DNA of 64,000 bases. Source: Blastococcus fimeti (GTDB taxonomy: Bacteria > Actinomycetota > Actinomycetes > Mycobacteriales > Geodermatophilaceae). The stretch is taken from assembly GCA_900102115.1 (NCBI GenBank), contig FNAW01000002.1, positions 558,001 to 622,000 on the forward strand, in the 5' to 3' direction. Of this stretch, positions 43,568 through 51,301 are shown piece after piece; position 1 is the stretch's first letter, and each line of letters begins with the position of its first letter. The notes beneath the pieces were generated by a model. That model did no database searches. It was not told the origin of the DNA and was given only the letters and a program-made list of their open reading frames with translations. The translations under genes and the position numbers were made by a program.

Positions 43568-44503
43568 ATGAACACCCCAGTGAAGCTCGCCTCCTTCGGC
43601 GTCGGACTGGTCGCGGTCTTCGGCGCCGCGGCCGGTCTCGGTGCGGTCGTCGGGCCGGTCGGCACGGCATCCGTGGACCCCTCGGCCGGCGGGCACGACA
43701 TGACCACCGAGGCCGGCGGCGGCCACTCGGACGCCGCCGGCGGCCACCCGGACGCCGCCGGTGCCGCGCACCTCCCTGCCGGTCTGGCCGTCTCCGAGGA
43801 CGGCTACACCCTCGCCCTCGACCGGCCCGCCCTGCCGGCCGGCGACGACGTCCCGCTGTCGTTCCGCATCGTCGGCCCGGACGGGCACGCGGTGACCGAC
43901 TACGCGCTCCGCCACGACGAGGACCTGCACCTGATCGCGGTCCGCCGCGACCTGACCGGCTACCAGCACGTGCACCCCGACCTCGGCGACGACGGCACCT
44001 GGCGGGTGCCGCTGGACCTCTCCCCCGGTTCCTGGCGGGTCTTCGCCGACTTCGCCGCGTCCGCCGACGGCGAGGACCGCACCCTCGGCGCCGATCTGTC
44101 GGTCGCCGGCGAGTACGCGCCCGCGGAGCCGACCGCGCCGTCCCGCACCGCCGAGGTCGACGGCTACGAGGTCACCCTGGACGGCGACCTGCGCGCCGGC
44201 GAGGAGTCCGAGCTGACCCTCACCGTCCGCCGCGACGGAACCCCGGTGACCACCCTGCAGCCCTACCTCGGCGCCTACGGGCACCTGGTCGCGCTGCGCA
44301 CCGGCGATCTCGCCTACCTGCACGTCCACCCCACCGGCGAGCCCGGCGACGGCGTCACCCCCGCCGGCCCGGGCATCACCTTCGCCACCACGACGCCGTC
44401 GCCCGGCAGCTACCGGCTGTTCCTGGACTTCCGGCACGGCGACGTCGTCCGCACGGCCGCCTTCACGGTGACCGTCGGCGCCCACGAGGAGCACGGCTCA
44501 TGA
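43568..44503 (+). CDS. Exported His/Asp-rich protein of the copper operon
   Basis: 311 residues: a signal-anchor (about 7-32), a His/Asp-rich stretch with three GGH repeats (about 41-70), and two similar beta-sandwich-like halves (about 75-185 and 195-305). Each has a conserved His cluster, [12 protein letters not shown] and [12 protein letters not shown], and ends in SWRVFADF or SYRLFLDF. It is likely a periplasmic copper-binding protein. I do not know a named family; similar genes accompany copA in other actinobacteria. Its stop overlaps the copA start by 4 bases. Confidence 0.82.
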   Translation: MNTPVKLASFGVGLVAVFGAAAGLGAVVGPVGTASVDPSAGGHDMTTEAGGGHSDAAGGHPDAAGAAHLPAGLAVSEDGYTLALDRPALPAGDDVPLSFRIVGPDGHAVTDYALRHDEDLHLIAVRRDLTGYQHVHPDLGDDGTWRVPLDLSPGSWRVFADFAASADGEDRTLGADLSVAGEYAPAEPTAPSRTAEVDGYEVTLDGDLRAGEESELTLTVRRDGTPVTTLQPYLGAYGHLVALRTGDLAYLHVHPTGEPGDGVTPAGPGITFATTTPSPGSYRLFLDFRHGDVVRTAAFTVTVGAHEEHGS

Positions 44504-46806
44504 CCACGACACCCATCGGGCCGCTGACCGACGTCGAGCTGCTCATCGGGGGGATGACCTGCGCCTCGTGCGCGGCCCGCGTCGAGAAGAAGCTGAACAA
44601 GCTCGACGGCGTCACCGCCACGGTCAACTACAGCACCGAGAAGGCGAAGGTCAGCGTCACCGGCGACGTGACCACCGACGACCTCATCGCCACGGTCGAG
44701 AAGACCGGCTACACCGCGTCGCTCCCCGAGCCGCCGAGTGCGGAGGCCGCCGAGGAGCCGGCCGCCGACCCCACCCGCGCACTCCGGACCAGGTTGGTCG
44801 TCAGCGCGCTGCTCAGCGTGCCGGTGATCGTGCTCGCGATGGTCCCGGCCTGGCAGTTCGACTACTGGCAGTGGCTGTCGCTGACCCTGGCGGCACCGGT
44901 CGTGGTCTGGGGCGGGCTGCCCTTCCACCGCGCCGCCTGGACCAACCTGCGGCACGGCGCGGCGACGATGGACACCCTGGTCTCACTCGGCACGCTGGCC
45001 GCGTTCGGCTGGTCGCTCTACGCACTGTTCTGGGGCACCGCCGGCACGCCGGGCATGGTGCACCCGTTCGAGCTGACCATCGAGCGCTCGGACGGCAGCG
45101 CCAACATCTACCTCGAGGCCGCCGCCGGGGTGACCACGTTCCTCCTCGCCGGCCGGTACTTCGAGGCGCGCTCCAAGCGCCAGGCCGGCGCCGCGCTCCG
45201 GGCGCTGCTGGAGCTCGGCGCCAAGGAGGTCTCGGTGCTGCGCGGCAGCACCGAGCTCCGGGTGCCGGTCGGCCAGCTGGCGGTCGGCGACCTGTTCGTC
45301 GTCCGCCCCGGCGAGAAGCTGGCCGCCGACGGCGAGGTCACCGAGGGGTCGTCGGCGGTCGACGCCTCGATGCTCACCGGCGAGCCCGTGCCGGTGGAGG
45401 TCGGCGTCGGGGACGCGGTCGTGGGCGGCACCGTGAACGCCGGCGGCCGGCTGGTCGTGCGGGCGACGCGGGTGGGCTCGGCCACCCAGCTGGCCCAGAT
45501 GGCCCGCCTGGTCGAGGACGCGCAGAACGGCAAGGCCGAGGTGCAGCGCCTGGCCGACCGGATCTCCGGCGTCTTCGTGCCGATCGTGCTGGCGCTGACC
45601 GTCGCCACGCTCGGCTTCTGGATCGGCACCGGCGCCGGTCTCCCGGCCGCGTTCACGGCCGCCGTCGCCGTCCTGATCATCGCCTGCCCGTGCGCGCTGG
45701 GGCTGGCCACGCCGACCGCGCTGATGGTCGGCACCGGCCGCGGCGCGCAGCTCGGGATCCTGATCAAGGGCCCCGAGGTGCTGGAGAGCACCCGCCGGGT
45801 CGACACCGTCGTGCTGGACAAGACCGGCACCGTCACCACCGGCCGGATGACCCTGATCGACGTCGTCCCGGCCGATAGCGAGGACGGCGACCGGCTGCTG
45901 CGGCTGGCCGGCGCGCTGGAGGCGGCCTCGGAGCACCCGATCGCCCGGGCGGTGGCTGCTGCCGCGGCCGAGCGCGGGCAGCTGCCCGCGGTGGAGGGCT
46001 TCACCAACGTCGAGGGGCTGGGCGTGCACGGCGTCGTGGACGGCGCGGCCGTGGTCGTCGGCCGGCCGCGGCTGCTGGCCGACTGGTCCGCGGCACTCCC
46101 GCCCGCGCTCCAGCGGGCGGTGGACGCGGCCGAGCTGGCCGGGAGCACCGCCGTCGCCGTCGCCTGGGACGGCGCCCCCCGCGGGGTGCTCGTCGTCGCC
46201 GACGCGATCAAGCCGACCTCGGCCACGGCGGTCGCCCAGCTCCGCGCCCTTGGGCTCACCCCGATCCTGCTGACCGGCGACAACGAGCGGGCCGCCCGCA
46301 CCGTCGCCACCGCGGTCGGCATCGACGAGGTCATCGCCGAGGTGCTCCCGCAGGAGAAGGTGGACGTCGTGAAGCGGCTGCAGGCAGAGGGCCGGGTCGT
46401 GGCGATGGTCGGCGACGGCGTCAACGACGCGGCTGCGCTCGCCCAGGCCGACCTCGGCCTGGCCATGGGCACGGGCACCGACGTCGCGATCGAGGCCAGC
46501 GACCTGACGCTGGTCCGCGGTGACCTGCGGGCCGCGACCGACGCGATCCGGCTGGCCCGCCGGACCCTGAGCACGATCAAGGGCAACCTGTTCTGGGCGT
46601 TCTGCTACAACGTGGCGGCGCTCCCGCTGGCCATGGCCGGGCTGCTCAACCCGATGATCGCCGGCGCCGCGATGGCGTTCAGCTCGGTGTTCGTCGTCTC
46701 CAACTCGCTGCGCCTGCGCGGCTTCGCGCCGCTGACGGAGAACCGGGACGCCGCCACTGCGCTGCCGGCGGGTCGGGCCCGCGCCGAGGAGCCCGTCCGG
46801 CACTGA
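44500..46806 (+). CDS. copA: Copper-exporting P1B-type ATPase
   Basis: 768 residues. N-terminal metal-binding domain [11 protein letters not shown] (Cys21, Cys24), eight membrane helices, the transmembrane Cu site CPC (396-398), the phosphorylation motif DKTGT (Asp440), the SEHP motif and GDGVNDA near residue 640. The CPC site specifies Cu(I) or Ag(I) export. Overlaps the preceding gene by 4 bases; last gene of the CsoR operon and followed by a 17-bp hairpin. Confidence 0.96.
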   Translation: MTTTPIGPLTDVELLIGGMTCASCAARVEKKLNKLDGVTATVNYSTEKAKVSVTGDVTTDDLIATVEKTGYTASLPEPPSAEAAEEPAADPTRALRTRLVVSALLSVPVIVLAMVPAWQFDYWQWLSLTLAAPVVVWGGLPFHRAAWTNLRHGAATMDTLVSLGTLAAFGWSLYALFWGTAGTPGMVHPFELTIERSDGSANIYLEAAAGVTTFLLAGRYFEARSKRQAGAALRALLELGAKEVSVLRGSTELRVPVGQLAVGDLFVVRPGEKLAADGEVTEGSSAVDASMLTGEPVPVEVGVGDAVVGGTVNAGGRLVVRATRVGSATQLAQMARLVEDAQNGKAEVQRLADRISGVFVPIVLALTVATLGFWIGTGAGLPAAFTAAVAVLIIACPCALGLATPTALMVGTGRGAQLGILIKGPEVLESTRRVDTVVLDKTGTVTTGRMTLIDVVPADSEDGDRLLRLAGALEAASEHPIARAVAAAAAERGQLPAVEGFTNVEGLGVHGVVDGAAVVVGRPRLLADWSAALPPALQRAVDAAELAGSTAVAVAWDGAPRGVLVVADAIKPTSATAVAQLRALGLTPILLTGDNERAARTVATAVGIDEVIAEVLPQEKVDVVKRLQAEGRVVAMVGDGVNDAAALAQADLGLAMGTGTDVAIEASDLTLVRGDLRAATDAIRLARRTLSTIKGNLFWAFCYNVAALPLAMAGLLNPMIAGAAMAFSSVFVVSNSLRLRGFAPLTENRDAATALPAGRARAEEPVRH

Positions 46807-46832
46807 CGCCCCTCCGGCAACAACATCTCTGG

Positions 46833-46875
46833 ACAGTCGGTCTCTGCCCACACAGGCGGGGCAGAGACCGACTGT
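46833..46875 (+). terminator. Long perfect hairpin after copA
   Basis: A 17-bp perfect stem ACAGTCGGTCTCTGCCC / GGGCAGAGACCGACTGT with a 9-base loop, 27 bases past copA. It should end the copper operon. Its length and perfection are notable and could also mark a dispersed palindromic repeat. Confidence 0.7.
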
Positions 46876-46909
46876 GCTCGGGGCAGTTCTCGACGGGTAG
46901 GAAGATCCG

Positions 46910-47290
46910 ATGACCGACCACACCCGCCGAGGGGCGGCCCGCCTCGGAGCCGCTGCCGGCGTCACCACGGGGCTCGTGCTCCTGGCCCGCCCCCGGCAGG
47001 TCCTCGACGCCCTCGCGCCGGCGTTCCCGCGGGAACGCCGCTGGCTGGTCCGCGCACTCGGCGCCCGCATGCTGGCGCAGCACGGTGCGGTGCTCACCCG
47101 TCCCGAACCGGAGCTCGTCCGGGCCGGCGCGGCCGTCGATGCACTGCACGCCGCGAGCATGCTGCCGTTCCTCGCCTCCGCGCGGTACGGCCGGGCGGCC
47201 CGGATCAGCGCGGCGGTCGCGCTCGGCTCCGCGGTGGCCGGGCGGGTGCTCGCCGGGTCACGGCGCCGGTGGCAGTCAGAGCGCCGGTAG
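46910..47290 (+). CDS. Hypothetical small membrane protein
   Basis: 126 residues with three or four weak hydrophobic segments (about 10-28, 45-60, 75-90, 97-115) and an Arg-rich C-terminus. I recognise no family. Its stop overlaps the convergent M56 peptidase gene by 15 bases. ATG 46910 follows GGTAGGAAG. Codon use is normal for the window. Confidence 0.7.
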   Translation: MTDHTRRGAARLGAAAGVTTGLVLLARPRQVLDALAPAFPRERRWLVRALGARMLAQHGAVLTRPEPELVRAGAAVDALHAASMLPFLASARYGRAARISAAVALGSAVAGRVLAGSRRRWQSERR

Positions 47291-48220
47291 CAGCAGCAAC
47301 GCCGTCGGCAGGAGCAGCAGCAGGACGGCACCGAGGAGCGCGCCCGCCCGCGCGGCCGGCGGCAGTGGAGCCGGGGGTTCGAGCAGCCGCACCACCCGGG
47401 CCCGCACCGAACCCCCGGTCGCCGCGAGCGCACTCCCGGGCACCTCCGCCGCGCCGGGGCGCCCGGCGGCGGCCACGACCGCCTGCGCCAGGGTGCGCCG
47501 CGGGTCGGCGCCGTCGAGGTCGCGCCCGTCCAGTTCCTGGAGCGCGACGTCGTCGGCCCGCATCTCCACCAGCTCCCGGACCGCCGCGTGCGCGCGCCCC
47601 GCCGCGGGCAGCACCGGCAGCGCCGCCTCCCACGCCACGAACGGCAGCAGCAGCAGGTGGTGGTGCTCCCGCAGGTGGGCGCGCTCGTGCGCGACGACGG
47701 CGGCGAGCTCCGCCTCGTCCAGCTCGGCGACCATGCCCGAGGAGAGCACCAGCAGCGGCCGGGCCCCGGGGATGCAGAACGCCACCGGCGCCGGGTGCTC
47801 CAGCAGCCGGGTGTCCGGCGCGGCGCCCGGCTCCACCACGAGCTCCAGCAGCTGGCGGTGGCGGTGCCGGGCGCGGGCGGTGCGCACCCAGGAGAGGGCG
47901 AGCACCCCGAGCAGCTGGAGGGCCAGCACCGCGGCGAGCGTCATGGCGACCCAGTGGTCACCGCGCACGGGGTCGTCGGCCGGCTCGCCGCGGATCCACG
48001 ACCACCACGCCTCGGGCAGCGAATGGCCCCACGGCGCCAGGCCGTGCACGAGCAGCGCGCCGATGATCGACAGGCCTCCGGCCAGGCCGATCGCCTGCCA
48101 GCAGACCAGCGCCACCAGGGGATCGCGGCCCGGCCAGCGCGCCCGGCCCAGCAGCGCCGGCACCGGCCACGCCAGCGCTGCGGCGAGGACGGCGAGGGCG
48201 GCCGCGGTGACGGGCAGCAT
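47276..48220 (-). CDS. M56 (BlaR1-like) membrane metallopeptidase
   Basis: 314 residues: hydrophobic N-terminal spans, a zinc peptidase site HERAH (178-182) with Glu219 in EMRADD as third ligand, and C-terminal spans. This is the M56 part of BlaR1/MecR1; the outside penicillin-sensor domain is absent, as in mycobacterial Rv1845c-type proteins. It would cleave the BlaI repressor encoded directly upstream in response to an unknown signal. ATG 48220, 12 bases after blaI. Confidence 0.9.
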   Translation of the reverse strand: MLPVTAAALAVLAAALAWPVPALLGRARWPGRDPLVALVCWQAIGLAGGLSIIGALLVHGLAPWGHSLPEAWWSWIRGEPADDPVRGDHWVAMTLAAVLALQLLGVLALSWVRTARARHRHRQLLELVVEPGAAPDTRLLEHPAPVAFCIPGARPLLVLSSGMVAELDEAELAAVVAHERAHLREHHHLLLLPFVAWEAALPVLPAAGRAHAAVRELVEMRADDVALQELDGRDLDGADPRRTLAQAVVAAAGRPGAAEVPGSALAATGGSVRARVVRLLEPPAPLPPAARAGALLGAVLLLLLPTALLLLPAL

Positions 48221-48231
48221 GCGGGGTGAGG

Positions 48232-48582
48232 TCAGCGACCGTCGCCGGCGAGCAGCTCCCGGAGCAGCCGCGCCTCGTCGTCGTTGACGCTGCCGACGAA
48301 CCGGGCCAGCACGGCCTGCCTGTCCGCCGCCTGACCGAGCACCTCGTGCATGAGCTCGGCGGCGTGGTCCTCGCGGCTGGCGCGGGCGGTGAAGCGGCGC
48401 GGCCGGGCGTCGTCGCGGACGACGAAGCCCTTCTGCTCCAGCCGGGTCAGCACGGTGTGCACGGTGGTCAGGGCGATGCCACGGTCGGCCAGCCCGTCCC
48501 GCAGCGTGGTCGCCGCCACCGGACCGTCGGCCGACCACAGCTGGTCCATGACGGCCCGCTCCAGCTCACCCAGCGTGGCCAT
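48232..48582 (-). CDS. blaI: BlaI/MecI/CopY family repressor
   Basis: A 116-residue winged-helix repressor: LGELERAVMDQLWSADGPVAATTLRDGL (opening helices) and TTVHTVLTRLEQKGFVVRDD (recognition helix), with a C-terminal dimerisation helix. No CxC copper site is present, so it is BlaI-like rather than CopY-like. Two TTCTAC-N5-GTAGAA operators (48616, 48639) lie between it and the divergent cydA. The partner M56 peptidase follows. Confidence 0.92.
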   Translation of the reverse strand: MATLGELERAVMDQLWSADGPVAATTLRDGLADRGIALTTVHTVLTRLEQKGFVVRDDARPRRFTARASREDHAAELMHEVLGQAADRQAVLARFVGSVNDDEARLLRELLAGDGR

Positions 48583-48615
48583 CGGTCCTCCTGTCGTGCG
48601 GGTCACAGCGCGTTC

Positions 48616-48632
48616 TTCTACGTGTCGTAGAA
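48616..48632. promoter_or_regulatory. BlaI-type operator 1
   Basis: TTCTACgtgtcGTAGAA, a perfect 6-bp inverted repeat with a 5-base spacer, resembling BlaI/MecI/CopY operators (TACTACA-TGTAGTA family). It is 34 bases before blaI. Confidence 0.8.
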
Positions 48633-48638
48633 GAGTTC

Positions 48639-48655
48639 TTCTACTCAGCGTAGAA
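48639..48655. promoter_or_regulatory. BlaI-type operator 2
   Basis: TTCTACtcagcGTAGAA, same arms and spacing as operator 1, 23 bp further on (about two helical turns). It is 53 bases before cydA, so it could control both divergent genes. Confidence 0.8.
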
Positions 48656-48707
48656 AGGTTGTGTCGATCGTACGACGGTCGCCGCCGAGAGACGAGGAGC
48701 AGGTGCC

Positions 48708-50267
48708 GTGGACGTCCTGGGCATGGACACGCTGGACATCGCGCGCTGGCAGTTCGGGATCACGACCGTCTACCACTTCCTGATGGTCCCGCTGACCATC
48801 GGCCTGGGGATCCTGGTCGCGGTCATGCACACGATGTGGGTGCGCACGGACAAGCCCGAGTGGCTGCGGATGACCCGCTTCTGGGGCCGCATCTACCTGA
48901 TCAACTTCGTGCTCGGCGTGGCCACCGGCCTGGTGCAGGAGTTCCAGTTCGGCCTGGCCTGGAGCGAGTACTCGCGCTTCGTCGGCGACGTCTTCGGCTC
49001 GCTGCTGGCCCTCGAGGCGCTGCTGGCCTTCTTCCTCGAGTCCACCTTCCTCGGCCTGTGGATCTTCGGCTGGGGCCGGATCCCGAAGAAGGTGCACCTC
49101 GCCGCGCTGTGGGCCGCCGTCATCGGCTCGATCGTCAGCGCGTACTTCATCATCGCCGCGAACTCGTGGATGCAGCACCCGGTCGGCGTCACGGTGGGCG
49201 AGGACGGGCGACCGGTGCACACCGACTTCCTCGCCGTCCTCACGAACAACACCGCGCTGGCCGCCTTCAGCCACGCCGTCGTCGCCGCGCTCATGGTCGC
49301 CGGCGCGCTCCTGGTGGGCATCGGGCTGTGGCACCTGCGGAAGCGGAAGCTGGCGGGCCGCTCCCCCGAGGACGTCGACCACGCCGTGTGGCGACGCTCG
49401 GTCCGGCTCGGCGGCTGGGTGTCGCTCGCCGCGTTCGCGCTCACGGCGCTCACCGGCGACTGGCAGGGCAAGCTCATGTACGAGCAGCAGCCGCTGAAGA
49501 TGAGCTCGGCCGAGGCGCTCTGCGAGACCGAGGCACCGGCGTCGTTCTCGATCTTCGCGTTCGGCAAGTTCGGCTCGAACGAGTGCGACGACGTCCACTC
49601 GATCACCGTCCCGTACATCCTCAGCTACCTCGCCCACGGCGACTTCTCCACCGCCGTGCCCGGCGTCAACGAGCTGCAGGAGGAGTACGCCGCCGTCTAC
49701 GGCGAGACCTACCCCGACGACCCGTCGTTCGGCGCCAAGGCCGGCGAGCCGATCGACTACGCGCCGGTGCTCGCGGTCACCTACTGGAACTTCCGGCTGA
49801 TGATCGGCATGGGCGGGCTCTCGGCCGCGGTCGCCGCCTACGCCCTCTGGTCCACCCGCCGCGGCCGGGTGCCGACGTCGAGGATCGGCGTGTACGGATC
49901 GCTGCTCGCCGTCGGTGCGCCGTTCGTCGCGAACGCCTCGGGCTGGATCTTCACCGAGATGGGCCGGCAACCCTTCGTCGTCCACCCGAACCCCGACGTG
50001 CCGGTCGAGGACCAGGTGTGGTTCTTCACCGCCCAGGCGGTCTCCCCCGGCATCAGCGCCGCCGAGGTCTGGACGTCGCTCATCACGCTGACCGTCGTCT
50101 ACGGCGTGCTCGCCGTCGTGGAGCTGTGGCTGATCGGCCGGTTCGTCCGCGCCGGGGTCACCAGCGGCGACGGTCACGCCACCCCCGGGTTCACCCCCGA
50201 ACCGCCGGACGACGAGGACGACGGCGCCCCGCGGCGCGACGACGACGTCCTCCAGTTCGCCTACTGA
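48708..50267 (+). CDS. cydA: Cytochrome bd oxidase subunit I
   Basis: 519 residues with about nine membrane helices. It carries the three haem sites (b558, b595, d) and reduces O2 using quinol at low oxygen. Seen here: start IARWQFGITTVYHFLMVPLTIGLG with the first haem-ligand His, LESTFLGLWIFGWGRIPKKVH, the quinol loop ANSWMQHPVGV, and FTEMGRQPFVV (usually GRQPW). GTG start with GAGGAGCAG upstream. Divergent from blaI behind twin operators; first of cydA-cydB-cydDC. Confidence 0.95.
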   Translation: MDVLGMDTLDIARWQFGITTVYHFLMVPLTIGLGILVAVMHTMWVRTDKPEWLRMTRFWGRIYLINFVLGVATGLVQEFQFGLAWSEYSRFVGDVFGSLLALEALLAFFLESTFLGLWIFGWGRIPKKVHLAALWAAVIGSIVSAYFIIAANSWMQHPVGVTVGEDGRPVHTDFLAVLTNNTALAAFSHAVVAALMVAGALLVGIGLWHLRKRKLAGRSPEDVDHAVWRRSVRLGGWVSLAAFALTALTGDWQGKLMYEQQPLKMSSAEALCETEAPASFSIFAFGKFGSNECDDVHSITVPYILSYLAHGDFSTAVPGVNELQEEYAAVYGETYPDDPSFGAKAGEPIDYAPVLAVTYWNFRLMIGMGGLSAAVAAYALWSTRRGRVPTSRIGVYGSLLAVGAPFVANASGWIFTEMGRQPFVVHPNPDVPVEDQVWFFTAQAVSPGISAAEVWTSLITLTVVYGVLAVVELWLIGRFVRAGVTSGDGHATPGFTPEPPDDEDDGAPRRDDDVLQFAY

Positions 50268-50281
50268 GTCAGGAGTCGACC

Positions 50282-51301
50282 GTGGACCTGCAGACCCTCT
50301 GGTTCGCCGCCGTCGCGGTGCTGTGGACCGGCTTCCTGCTGCTCGAGGGCTTCGACTTCGGGGTCGCCGCCCTGCTGCCCGTGCTGGGCCGCAAACCCGC
50401 CGACCGGCACGTCATGCTACGCAGCATCGGCCCGCTCTGGGACGGCAACGAGGTCTGGCTGATCACCGCCGTCGGAGCGGTGTTCGCCGCCTTCCCGGGC
50501 TGGTACGCCACCTGGCTGCCGGCGCTCTACCTGCCCTTCGTGCTGGTGCTCTTCGGGCTGATCATCCGGGCGGTGGCCTTCGAGTGGCGGCACTCGCACC
50601 ACACCGAGCCGTGGGACGCGACGTGGACCCGCATCATCACCGCCGGCTCGCTGATCGCGGCGCTGGGCATCGGAGCCGCCCTGGGCGCGACCACGCTCGG
50701 GCTGCCCATCGACGCCGACGGCACCAGGGTCGGTGGCGCCTTCGCCGGGCTGAGCTGGGCGGCGCTGCTGGGCGCGGTCGCCGTGCTCGGGTTCTCCCTG
50801 GTCCACGGCGCTCTGTTCCTCGCGCTCAAGGTGGACGGCGACGTGCGGCTGCGCGCCCGGGCGTTCGCGCTGCGGTGGTCGCCGGTCGCCGCGCTGCCGC
50901 TCCTGGCGTGGGCCGGCATCACGCACCTGCGCTACGGGACGCCGATCACCGGGGCGCTGTGGCTGGTCGCGGCGCTGGCCGTCGTCGTGGCGTGGACGCG
51001 GATCCGGCTGGACCGGGAGGGATCGGCGTTCGCGGCGTGGGCAGTGCTGCTCGTGGCCTCGGCCGCGACGATCTTCGGCGCCGCCTACCCCGTCGTCGTC
51101 CCCTCGACGGTCGACGTCGCCTTCGACGTGACCGTCGCCGACGCCTCGGTCAGCGACTACACGCTGATGATCATGACCTGGGCCGCCGGCATCGGGCTGC
51201 CCGTGGTCCTGGGGTACCAGACCTGGACCTACTGGGTGTTCCGGAAGCGGCTCACCGCCGAGCCCGTGCAGGAGGAGCCCGCCGAGGTCGTGCCCGCATG
51301 A
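50282..51301 (+). CDS. cydB: Cytochrome bd oxidase subunit II
   Basis: 339 residues with eight or nine membrane helices. The opening LWFAAVAVLWTGFLLLEGFDFGV and the block GPLWDGNEVWLITAVGAVFAAFP are diagnostic of CydB. GTG start 14 bases after cydA, with AGGAG upstream. The stop overlaps the cydDC ATG by 4 bases. Confidence 0.95.
   Translation: MDLQTLWFAAVAVLWTGFLLLEGFDFGVAALLPVLGRKPADRHVMLRSIGPLWDGNEVWLITAVGAVFAAFPGWYATWLPALYLPFVLVLFGLIIRAVAFEWRHSHHTEPWDATWTRIITAGSLIAALGIGAALGATTLGLPIDADGTRVGGAFAGLSWAALLGAVAVLGFSLVHGALFLALKVDGDVRLRARAFALRWSPVAALPLLAWAGITHLRYGTPITGALWLVAALAVVVAWTRIRLDREGSAFAAWAVLLVASAATIFGAAYPVVVPSTVDVAFDVTVADASVSDYTLMIMTWAAGIGLPVVLGYQTWTYWVFRKRLTAEPVQEEPAEVVPA

Noticed and set aside
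47276..48582. Beta-lactam resistance (blaR1-blaI) locus
   Set aside because: The M56 protein lacks a penicillin-binding sensor domain and no beta-lactamase gene is adjacent; the divergent genes encode cytochrome bd.
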